The notes under the pieces were generated by a model. That model worked only from the letters and a program-made list of their open reading frames with translations. It was not told where the DNA came from and did no database searches. The translations under genes were made by a program, and so were the position numbers. Shown here piece after piece: positions 35,548-42,998 of a stretch of DNA of 64,000 bases. The first letter of the stretch is position 1. Each line of letters opens with the position of its first letter. Origin of the DNA: DASYKS01 sp035995205 (GTDB lineage Bacteria > Acidobacteriota > Thermoanaerobaculia > Multivoradales > UBA5704); contig DASYKS010000040.1 in NCBI GenBank assembly GCA_035995205.1, positions 54,480 through 118,479 on the forward strand, given 5' to 3'.

Positions 35548-35906
35548 CGCGACCTCTGCCGGGAAAAGCGGCTGCGGAAGGTGCGCTGGCTCTGGCGGAT
35601 CTGATAGCGGACGTCGATCGTCAGATCGCTGTCGGAAAAGCTCAGGTCGACCCCTTCGATCTGGATCAGCTGGCCGAGCCATTGCTGCAACTGTCCCTGG
35701 ACCAGGAACCGGGTCGCCGCCTGCAGCTCCTCGCTCGCCGGAGCGAAGATCAAGCGCAGCAGGCCGGCGCCGAAGGTCGGCCGGTTCACCCGCTCGCCCG
35801 GCGCGGTGAACAGCACCTGCTCGATCAGCTGGCGGATGTGCAGCTCTTCGCCCGCCTCGGCCACCCGGCCGCGGCCGTCGATGTGAAAGGGATAGTCGAG
35901 CTGCAT
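35544..35906 (-). CDS. gp25-like baseplate wedge protein
   Basis: A 120-residue protein of the T4 gp25/TssE/Afp9 family, the most conserved baseplate component. It contains FHIDGRGRVAEAGEELHIRQLIEQVLFTAPGERVNRPTFGAGLLRLIF and the beta-strand pair EGVDLSFSDSDLTIDVRYQI. This protein joins the wedge to the first sheath ring. It overlaps the gpJ-like start by four bases. Confidence 0.95.
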   Translation of the reverse strand: MQLDYPFHIDGRGRVAEAGEELHIRQLIEQVLFTAPGERVNRPTFGAGLLRLIFAPASEELQAATRFLVQGQLQQWLGQLIQIEGVDLSFSDSDLTIDVRYQIRQSQRTFRSRFSRQRSR

Positions 35907-35943
35907 GAATTCCGGTTCCGCCCGCTTGCCCGTGCTCTCGGTG

Positions 35944-37005
35944 CTAGATCACGAGCGGCTGCAAGCCGTCGATCAGCAGGTCGCCGTTGACCTCGACGAC
36001 GCCGTTGAGCATTTGGGTGATGCCGGTGGTCATCACGTCGGCCACCGCGGTGATCTGGATCGCGGCGCCGCCGGTGACCGCGACGTCCGCGCCGCCGGTC
36101 ACTTCGACCGCACCGCCGCCGGTCACCGCGACGTCGCCGCCGCCGGTCACTTCGACCGCTCCGCCGCCGGTCACCGCGACGTCGCCCCCGCCGGTCACTT
36201 CGACCGCGCCGCCGCCGGTCACCGCGACGTCGCCGCCGCCGGTCACCTCGACCGCTCCTCCACCGGTGACGGAGACGTCGCCGCCGCCGGTCATCTCGAC
36301 CGCGCCGCCGCCTTCGATCGAGACGTCGCCGCCGCCCGACAGGTTGAGCTCGCCGCCGGCCTCGACCGACGCGGCCCCTTCCGCGGACACGTTGATCGCG
36401 GCGCCGTTGATCTCGATGCCGGCTTCGGTCATCGCGATGACGCTCGACCCGACGGTGAGAGTGATCCCCTCCTCCGGGCTGATCAGGATGTTCGAGACGC
36501 CGCACTGAATCTCGATCCCGGCCGAGTTGGCGAGCACGGTGATCGGCACGTCGACCGCCGGATCGATCAGGTTGAACACCATGCCGCCGACCTCCGGCGT
36601 GTCGTTGAACAGCAGGGTGCAGAAATCGGTGCGCCAGGCCTTGACCATCGACGGGTCCTCGGGCGACACCGCCTGGACGAACCCGGCCTCGGCCTCCTCC
36701 CAAAAGCAGCCCGCCCAGATCGGGTGATCCGGGCTGCCGCCCTCGAATTCGATCCACACGTTGCTGCCGATCGGCGGCATCGTCCAGAAGCCGACTTCGA
36801 GCCCCGCGTAGGGCGCGCACGGCAGAGCCCAGTTGAACAGCGCGCCCTGCACCGCCGGGACGTAGGCGAGGATGCGCCCGAGCCCGAGCAGGTCGATGTT
36901 GTCGAGCACGGTGCCGCGGTACTTGCCGAAGAACGTTCCGCGCTGGGCGAACGTGCCGCCGGAATTCGCGGCGGGGTTCGGCGTGGTGGTGGACTGCTCG
37001 GCCAT
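35944..37005 (-). CDS. gp5/VgrG-like central spike with octad beta-helix
   Basis: A 353-residue spike protein. An OB-fold of the phage baseplate V/gp5 type (YRGTVLDNIDLLGLGRILAYVP ... VGFWTMPPIGSNVWIEFEGGSPDHPIWAGCFW) is followed by a linker. Twelve octads of the form VTGGGDVA/VTGGGAVE then run at about residues 220-315. This is the VxGxxxxx rule of the T4 gp5 needle, so a trimeric beta-helix is expected. There is no lysozyme domain. The gp27-like hub is encoded separately just upstream, so the VgrG equivalent is split, as in extracellular CIS. Confidence 0.92.
   Translation of the reverse strand: MAEQSTTTPNPAANSGGTFAQRGTFFGKYRGTVLDNIDLLGLGRILAYVPAVQGALFNWALPCAPYAGLEVGFWTMPPIGSNVWIEFEGGSPDHPIWAGCFWEEAEAGFVQAVSPEDPSMVKAWRTDFCTLLFNDTPEVGGMVFNLIDPAVDVPITVLANSAGIEIQCGVSNILISPEEGITLTVGSSVIAMTEAGIEINGAAINVSAEGAASVEAGGELNLSGGGDVSIEGGGAVEMTGGGDVSVTGGGAVEVTGGGDVAVTGGGAVEVTGGGDVAVTGGGAVEVTGGGDVAVTGGGAVEVTGGADVAVTGGAAIQITAVADVMTTGITQMLNGVVEVNGDLLIDGLQPLVI
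36065..36352. repeat. 48-bp coding tandem repeat in the spike gene
   Basis: Units near 48 bp (two octads) of GC-rich sequence built on ACCGCCGCCGGTCAC and GACGTCGCCGCCGCC repeat about six times. They encode the octad beta-helix. Near-identity of central units suggests recent expansion or contraction of needle length. Confidence 0.8.
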
Positions 37006-37036
37006 GTGGGTTCCCTCCGACCAGGCGCCTCTCGGC

Positions 37037-38230
37037 TCAGACTTCCTGGATCGTGCTGCCGGTCCCTTCGCGGGCCAGCTTGAAGCTTTGCTTGTAGTCC
37101 CAGTCGCCGCGATGGCTGGAGATCTTGTGGGTCACGGTGCGGATGCTGTAAAGACCATCGTAGGACATCCCGGCGCCGCGTACGGGCACGACGCCCGGGG
37201 TCGTGAGGATGGAGCCGTAGCGGGTGACGTCGAGCTCTCCCTCGCAGGTCACCACCTCGTCGGTCGAGACGTCGAGCGTCGCCTGCGCTTGCGCCTGCGA
37301 TTGCGGCCACTCCATGCCCGGCCCCTGAAACAGCGTGCCGCGGGTTTGCAGCTCCAGGATGTTGGCGATCGCCGAGATCGGGTTCGGGATGATGCCGAGG
37401 ATCGAATCGGCGATCGCCGGATCGGTCGCCAGAGGCGGCGTGCGGGTCGACGAAACACCGATCACCGGCAGCGGGATGTAGGGGTCGATCATCGTCTCCA
37501 GATCCAGGCCGTACATCACGGTCGGCGCGAGCGCGTTGTAGGAGAACTGGATCGACGTGACGTTGGTGGCCGGCCCCATGTCCACGGAGAGCGCCGCCTG
37601 CGGCGCCCCGGAGCGGACCGGCGGCCCCCAATACGCGGTGTTGATGCCGCCGGAGGAGGGCGTGATGAAGAAGACGAAGCCGTTCCTCTGCGCCAGCTGC
37701 TTCAAGTAATCGAGGTCGGTCGAGTTCTGCTGCGGCACGTACTCGAACGGCAGGACGCTGCCGAGCGTCGGCTGGACGTTGGGGAAGACCCCGAGCAGGA
37801 TGTATTTCACCAGCACCGCTTCGGCGATCAGAAAGTCGCCCATCGCCGGGTATTCGAGCGACAGCTCGAACAGGTTCATCTTGACGCTGATGTCCTCGCC
37901 GGTGACGGTGAGGAGCGAAGCGCCGGGCGAAAAGCCGGGGACCAGCTGGATCTGGGTGATGAAACCGTCCATCAGCACCGTGGCCAGCCCGTTGACCGCG
38001 GCCGAGATCACCACCCGGGTCCACGGCTGGAGCAGCGGGCTCGAAACCAGCGGATAGTCGTTTCCCGAGCCCTGGCGCGCGGCGACGAAAGTCATCTGGA
38101 ATCCCGACGGCGCATCGATCGCGCTGCTGTTGATCTCCAGGCTTTGCAGCGCGGTCATGATCTCCGACGGCGCGGGGCTCGGGATCGACGAGCCGAGCGA
38201 GATCGACAGCTGGATGCTCTGAAGCTCCAT
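37037..38230 (-). CDS. gp27-like baseplate hub / phage late-control D-like protein
   Basis: A 397-residue protein of the gpD/gp27 hub family, the N-terminal half of VgrG in T6SS. Beta-barrel modules are visible with LQSLEINSSAIDAPSGFQMTF, VLMDGFITQIQL, LTVTGEDISVKMNL, and a tail-end YSIRTVTHKISSHRGDWDYKQSFKLAREG typical of hub proteins. It lies between the LysM protein and the spike, the order conserved in Afp/PVC-like loci. Confidence 0.88.
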   Translation of the reverse strand: MELQSIQLSISLGSSIPSPAPSEIMTALQSLEINSSAIDAPSGFQMTFVAARQGSGNDYPLVSSPLLQPWTRVVISAAVNGLATVLMDGFITQIQLVPGFSPGASLLTVTGEDISVKMNLFELSLEYPAMGDFLIAEAVLVKYILLGVFPNVQPTLGSVLPFEYVPQQNSTDLDYLKQLAQRNGFVFFITPSSGGINTAYWGPPVRSGAPQAALSVDMGPATNVTSIQFSYNALAPTVMYGLDLETMIDPYIPLPVIGVSSTRTPPLATDPAIADSILGIIPNPISAIANILELQTRGTLFQGPGMEWPQSQAQAQATLDVSTDEVVTCEGELDVTRYGSILTTPGVVPVRGAGMSYDGLYSIRTVTHKISSHRGDWDYKQSFKLAREGTGSTIQEV

Positions 38231-38264
38231 GGTTCCTCAATCGCCGGCCTTGTTCGCCGCGTCC

Positions 38265-38552
38265 CTACGGCAGGGGCCGCGGTACCCGCAGCACCTGCCC
38301 GGGCACCACCAGCGCGAACGGATCGAGCGCGTCGTTTGCGTCGGCGATCCGCCACGACAGCTCCGGCCGGCCGAGCGTGCGATAGGCGATCAGGTCGAGC
38401 CGGTCGCTCTGCGCGACGGTGGCGAGGGTGAGCAGCGGCATACTCGCCGCGGGGGACGCGAAACGGCGCTTCTTGTAGACGATCGTCTGCCCGTCCCGGG
38501 TCGTGTAGCGGGCGTCGCCGACGTTGGCGTAGCGGCTCGTAGGATCGAACAC
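38265..38552 (-). CDS. Small LysM-like baseplate protein
   Basis: A 95-residue protein. Its second half is LysM-like or phage gpX-like (SDRLDLIAYRTLGRPELSWRIADANDALDPFALVVPGQVLRVP), and the N-terminal half is basic. In CIS loci such proteins sit beside the hub and probably clamp tube to hub. The position just upstream of the gp27-like gene fits. Confidence 0.85.
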   Translation of the reverse strand: MFDPTSRYANVGDARYTTRDGQTIVYKKRRFASPAASMPLLTLATVAQSDRLDLIAYRTLGRPELSWRIADANDALDPFALVVPGQVLRVPRPLP

Positions 38553-38569
38553 GGAACCGATTCCTCCTT

Positions 38570-39238
38570 TTAGAGCTGGGTCGGGTCGACGCCGGTTACG
38601 GTGCTCGCGCTGCTCAGGGACGTCTCGGCGAGCGGCGCCAGCCGCTCCAGCTCCTGCTGATAGGCCAGGAACTGGTGGTAATCCGGATCGCTCGGCGCGA
38701 GGTCGGAGTACGACAGCACGCGCAGGCTCAAGTTGGCCGTGGCGCGCAACGGATTGAGCGTCGGGTCGAACAGCTCCTCGGTCACCTCATAGCTCTGCAC
38801 GCGGACCGGCAAGACCCGGTTCGGCCCCCAGACGAACAGCGTCCGCGGCGCGGTCATCGGCACGATCTCGATCGCGCCGGTGGCGAGCAGCGTTTCGTTC
38901 TGTATCACCTGGGTGGAGGTCGGGTAGATCAACAGCTCCAGCGCCGCGAGCTGCGGCAGGATGCCGTAGCCCTGCGCCACGGTGTTGCCGGCCGCCAGCT
39001 GATCGCTGGCGTCGATCTGCACCTGGAGGCTGATCGTCTCGGCCGGCGCTCCGGCGTAGCGCGGCGCCTCGGTACGGTCTCCGGGCTGGCCGCCGACGGT
39101 GAACGGATCGAGCTGCCGGCGCATCGACGAAGGGTTGTATTGAAACGCGATCACCTGGGTCTGCTGCGTCGTATCGTCGATCGACACGAGGGCGCCTTTG
39201 AGCAGGGGGATCTGGAGCGGCGGCGGGGGCAACGGCAT
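38570..39238 (-). CDS. CIS tube-initiator-like protein (PF19266 type)
   Basis: A 222-residue protein. The N-terminus (IPLLKGALVSIDDTTQQTQVIAFQYNPSSMRR) matches the CIS_tube N-terminal domain found in Afp7/Pvc7-like proteins, which link the inner tube to the hub. The C-terminus is helical without a clear LysM motif, which is supplied by the separate downstream 95-residue gene. ATG 39238 is chosen because the conserved domain starts there; upstream open frame is shadow. Confidence 0.85.
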   Translation of the reverse strand: MPLPPPPLQIPLLKGALVSIDDTTQQTQVIAFQYNPSSMRRQLDPFTVGGQPGDRTEAPRYAGAPAETISLQVQIDASDQLAAGNTVAQGYGILPQLAALELLIYPTSTQVIQNETLLATGAIEIVPMTAPRTLFVWGPNRVLPVRVQSYEVTEELFDPTLNPLRATANLSLRVLSYSDLAPSDPDYHQFLAYQQELERLAPLAETSLSSASTVTGVDPTQL

Positions 39239-39278
39239 GGCGCGGATTCCTCGTTTCTCGGTTTCCGAAGATGGCGGC

Positions 39279-39686
39279 TCAGGAGGCGCCCGGTCCGGCG
39301 GATGGCTTGGCGGCGCCCGGCTTGGTCTCCCGAGACCTGCCGAACTCGACGGGCAGCGAGAGATCCCCGCCGTGGGCGCGCGAGGCGAGGCGGACCGCGA
39401 GCTCGCGCGCGACCGCGGCGCCGATCGCTGCCGGTGCGGTGCCCGCCGGCAGGTCGATTCTCGCCTGATCGAGGTGAAGTCCGCCGCCGCGGGCCAGAGC
39501 GCCGCCGCCGAACAGCTCGGCGCCGCGCTCGGCAAACTGCGCGGCCAGCTCGCGTTCGAGATCGGCGCGCACCCGGGCGGCCGCCGCGGGTGCGACGCCA
39601 TGGAGCGACAGCTCGCCGATGTCGACGTCGAAGCGCAGATCGGAGCGCGGGCCAGAGCTCAGTCGGTTGGCAGGGTTCGGTCGCAT
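39279..39686 (-). CDS. Small hypothetical protein in the CIS operon
   Basis: A 135-residue Ala/Arg-rich protein. It has a short beta segment near the N-terminus (LRFDVDIGELSLHGV), a long helix (ARVRADLERELAAQFAERGAELF) and a low-complexity C-terminus. No family is recognised. Its place between the ATPase and tube-initiator genes, same strand with short gaps, makes it a likely component or assembly factor. Confidence 0.7.
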   Translation of the reverse strand: MRPNPANRLSSGPRSDLRFDVDIGELSLHGVAPAAAARVRADLERELAAQFAERGAELFGGGALARGGGLHLDQARIDLPAGTAPAAIGAAVARELAVRLASRAHGGDLSLPVEFGRSRETKPGAAKPSAGPGAS

Positions 39687-39705
39687 CGCGGTTTTAATCC
39701 TGTCG

Positions 39706-41751
39706 CTAGATCCAGTCGCGCGTCTCGGCGTCGGTGAGCGGCCGGCCGACCTTGATCAGCTCGATGCGGGCGGCTTCGAGCAAATGGGCCATGCGCACGG
39801 GACCCCGTTCGGCGGCGGCTAAAAAGGCTGCGGACAGCGCGATGTTGCGGATGTTACCCCCGGAGACGTTCAGACGCGAAAGTTTCTCCTCGTCGATCCC
39901 AACGGTCGGCGTCGTCGGAGGGAACGCGCGGCGCCAGATCCCCGCCCGCTGGTCGGCGTCGGGGAACGGGAACTGCAGCATGAAGCGCAGCCGGCGCAGG
40001 AACGCCGGATCGAGCGCGTCCTTCAGGTTGCTGGTGAGGATCGCGAGGCCGCGGTACGACTCCATCCGCTGCAGCAGGTAGCTGACCTCGATGTTGGCGT
40101 GGCGGTCGTGGCTGTCCTTGACCTCGCTCCGCTTGCCGAACAGGGCGTCCGCCTCGTCGAACAGCAGGATCGCGCCCCCTTCTTCCGCGGCGTCGAAGAC
40201 CCGGCGCAGGTTTTTCTCGGTCTCGCCGATGTACTTGCTCACGGTGATCGCGAGGTCGATCCGGTAGAGGTCGAGGCGGAGAGCTCCGGCGAGCACCTCG
40301 GCCGCGAGCGTCTTGCCGGTGCCGCTCGGCCCGGAAAACAGCGCCGAAACCCCGCGGCCCCGCCACCCGCCTCCGCCCATGCCCCATCGCTCGTGGACCG
40401 TGGTGCGCTGGCCGATGTGCGCGGCGATCGTCTTCAGCAGCTCCCGCTCGCGCGACGGCAGGATCAGGTCGTCCCAGGTGGCGGTCGGTTCGATCCGCTG
40501 CGCCAGATCGTCGAGCCGCGGGCGCGCCTGCTGGCGGCAGGCGTCCCAAAGCGCCGCCGCGGTGGTTGCCACCGAAGGTGCTTCCTCGGCGGCGCCGAGG
40601 ACGCCGAGCGCGGTCGCCGCGGCGGCCTCCAGGCGGGGCGCCGGCAGATCGAACTGCTCGGCCACCCCCTCGATCGTTTCGCCAAGATCCATCCCCGCCC
40701 GCTCGAGAGCGCCGAGGCGTTCGCGCCAGAGGTCGCGCTGCTCGTTCGTCGTCGGCCGCGCGACGTCGATTGCGATCAGCGGCCGTTCGCGCCCGCGCCG
40801 CCGTTCGCGCGAGGCGAGGAACAGCGGGCCGTCGAGCCGCTCGACGAAGCGCCCCAACGCCGCTTCGCGCGCCGGATCGCTCCCCGCGTCGACCTCGCCG
40901 GCATCGATCAGCAGGGCGCCCGAGCCGAGCCTCATCTCGCGCTGCCAGAGGCGGAGCAGATCGTCCAGCTCGCGGGGAGCGGTGGGCAGGGTTTCGGCGC
41001 TCATCGCGACCAGCTCCAGCTCCAGCTGGTCGCAGACCGCGGCGGCGACCGCCCGGCGGCTCGCCGGGTCGGGTCCGCACAGCTGGATGGCAGGCAGAGC
41101 GCCGCGCGCGGCGGCGTCCGTCCAGATCGTCGCGATCCGCGCGGCGAGCAGCCGGTGGGAGGGGACCAGCGGTCCGCTCGGATGCACCGGATCGGTCAGG
41201 TGCTCCAGCCGCTGGTCGCGGTGGTCGACCCCGGCGAGGAAATGGAGGATGCGCTCGTCGATCTCCAGACGGCTCGCCGCTAGCCCCCCGTTGCTGCCGC
41301 TGCCGCCGGTGGAGATTTCCAGCAGGCGCCAGCGGCGCAGGGGAGCTTCCGGCGACAGCTCCGCCCAGGCGGCGCCGGGCAGGGCGGCAAGCGCGAGCCC
41401 GAACGTCGGATAGGAGCGCTCTCGGTCGCCCTGCGCCTGGGCGCAAAGAGGAGCGAACCGCGCGTCGAGCTCGATGCCCGCGGTGAGCGCGAGCAGCGCC
41501 CGGGCAAACGGCGACAGCTCGAACAGGTCGGTGACGATTTCGAGCGCCGGCGGCGCATCGGGAAACGGCCACGCCTCGGGGTCGGGATACAGGTCGATCG
41601 GGAGAGGCGAAGAAAGCGACGCGGGTGACGCTACGGCGGGGTGGCCTTCTCCCTCGGCGTCGCGTTGCGCATGCCGTTCGAGCGCTTCGCGCACGCCGGC
41701 AAGCACGGCCGCGAGGTACGTCTGATTCGCCTCCGCCCAGCTCGGTCTCAT
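39706..41751 (-). CDS. AAA+ ATPase of the CIS (Afp15-like)
   Basis: A 681-residue protein. The C-terminal AAA+ module has Walker A GPSGTGKT at about 475, Walker B ILLFDEADALFG, sensor ILTSNLKDALDPAFLRRLRF, and a helical lid. The N-terminal 400 residues form a second, P-loop-less domain. This family (Afp15/Pvc15) is required for assembly of extracellular CIS and for loading of cargo in PVCs; T6SS ClpV is a different protein. It overlaps the Pvc16-like gene stop at 41748-41751. Confidence 0.93.
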   Translation of the reverse strand: MRPSWAEANQTYLAAVLAGVREALERHAQRDAEGEGHPAVASPASLSSPLPIDLYPDPEAWPFPDAPPALEIVTDLFELSPFARALLALTAGIELDARFAPLCAQAQGDRERSYPTFGLALAALPGAAWAELSPEAPLRRWRLLEISTGGSGSNGGLAASRLEIDERILHFLAGVDHRDQRLEHLTDPVHPSGPLVPSHRLLAARIATIWTDAAARGALPAIQLCGPDPASRRAVAAAVCDQLELELVAMSAETLPTAPRELDDLLRLWQREMRLGSGALLIDAGEVDAGSDPAREAALGRFVERLDGPLFLASRERRRGRERPLIAIDVARPTTNEQRDLWRERLGALERAGMDLGETIEGVAEQFDLPAPRLEAAAATALGVLGAAEEAPSVATTAAALWDACRQQARPRLDDLAQRIEPTATWDDLILPSRERELLKTIAAHIGQRTTVHERWGMGGGGWRGRGVSALFSGPSGTGKTLAAEVLAGALRLDLYRIDLAITVSKYIGETEKNLRRVFDAAEEGGAILLFDEADALFGKRSEVKDSHDRHANIEVSYLLQRMESYRGLAILTSNLKDALDPAFLRRLRFMLQFPFPDADQRAGIWRRAFPPTTPTVGIDEEKLSRLNVSGGNIRNIALSAAFLAAAERGPVRMAHLLEAARIELIKVGRPLTDAETRDWI

Positions 41752-42986
41752 GGCACCACCACGGTGGGAGCGGAATAGCGGCCGAACGTCGGGCTCGCGG
41801 GGTCGCGATCGACTTGAAGCTCGCTCGCGGCGCCGTCGATCGCGATCCGCACCAGGTAGGTTCCGGCGGGGACTCCCTCGGCCGAGAAGACCAGGCGCCG
41901 GCTTTCGATCGAGGCTTGAAAGCCGACCGAGTATCCGCTCGGCGGCTCGGAGGGCGAAGTCACGGCGGTCGAATCGAGGTACAACTCTACCCGTTGGCCG
42001 GGCACGACCGCGGGCGAAACCGGCACCAGGATCGCCGGCTGCGGCAGCGAGGGCGTATTGGCCGCATAGCTCGGAAGGCCGTCGATGCGCGGGCGCAGCA
42101 CCAGGGCGGCGGCGTTCGAATCGAAGGTCAGGTGGGTCGCCGGCGGATTGCGGAACACCCGCACGGCGATCGAGCCGATCGGCAGTCCGGCCGGCAGGGC
42201 GACGGTCAGCTGGCCCGGCCCCGCACCGTTGGGTGTCGCGGTCAGCTCGTTGCCGGAAGCCGAGGACGCCATCCGCACGGTGGTGCCAGGTGCGCCGAGC
42301 CCCGAGCCGCGGATCGTGAACGTGGCGCCCGGCGTGTCGTCGATCGCGGTCGGCTCGATCGCGTCGATCCGCGGCCGATCGGTGGTCGGCAGCACGGTGA
42401 TCGCCGGACGGAGGACCGGCAACACCGGCCCGGGGAGTGCGACGGCGGAGTCGATCAACACGGCGGAGGCCTTATAGACCGCGGAGAGCGCGTAGGGGAT
42501 CTGGAACATGGTCCAGAGCTTCGACAGCTCGTCGAGCGTGAGCGCGATCGGCACGTAGGAGGGCGGCCCCGGCGCCTGCACCAGCTCCGCCCGCGGCGAG
42601 AACGGACCGCCCGGACGCTGCACGATCCCGGTCGGCGCGAGCGGGGAGGGGATCGCGGTGAGGGTGGCGACGACCGCGCCGAGCAGGAGCTCGGGCACCT
42701 GCTCGGTCTCGTCGCCGAAAAACGAAAGGAGGTAGTACAGATCGAGGGCGGTGCGCGGCCGTTGGACGATTGTGCCGTCCGCCCGCCGGGTGGGCAGGTC
42801 GCTATTGCGCCACTGCGGATTGGGCGCCACCTGGTAGAGAAAGATGTTGACGATCGGTCCCGACGTACCGCTCGACGGCCGCTCCGGCCGCCCGGTCCGG
42901 GTGTTCGCGCCCAAAGGGTTCACCGCCGTCTGCAGGATGTCCTGAAGCGACAGGGTCACGGCGGCAAGAGCCCGAAAATCGCTCAT
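41748..42986 (-). CDS. Pvc16/DUF4255-like sheath-tube cap protein with Ig/IPT-like domains
   Basis: A 412-residue protein. The first 190 residues are the DUF4255/Pvc16 N-terminal domain (LQDILQTAVN ... VNIFLYQVAPNPQWRNSDLPTRRADG ... ALDLYYLLSFFGDE), which terminates the tube and sheath. The rest consists of one or two IPT/TIG-like beta-sandwich domains (RIDAIEPTAIDDTPGATFTIRGSGLGAPGTTVRM; VELYLDSTAVTS). Extra Ig-like domains at the cap parallel those inserted into the first sheath gene. Confidence 0.9.
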   Translation of the reverse strand: MSDFRALAAVTLSLQDILQTAVNPLGANTRTGRPERPSSGTSGPIVNIFLYQVAPNPQWRNSDLPTRRADGTIVQRPRTALDLYYLLSFFGDETEQVPELLLGAVVATLTAIPSPLAPTGIVQRPGGPFSPRAELVQAPGPPSYVPIALTLDELSKLWTMFQIPYALSAVYKASAVLIDSAVALPGPVLPVLRPAITVLPTTDRPRIDAIEPTAIDDTPGATFTIRGSGLGAPGTTVRMASSASGNELTATPNGAGPGQLTVALPAGLPIGSIAVRVFRNPPATHLTFDSNAAALVLRPRIDGLPSYAANTPSLPQPAILVPVSPAVVPGQRVELYLDSTAVTSPSEPPSGYSVGFQASIESRRLVFSAEGVPAGTYLVRIAIDGAASELQVDRDPASPTFGRYSAPTVVVP

Positions 42987-42998
42987 CGTCGCCTTACC

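Noticed and set aside
33385..35604. 739-codon plus-strand frame opposite the gpJ-like gene
   Set aside because: Low-complexity shadow with no domain. The opposite strand encodes a recognised baseplate protein.
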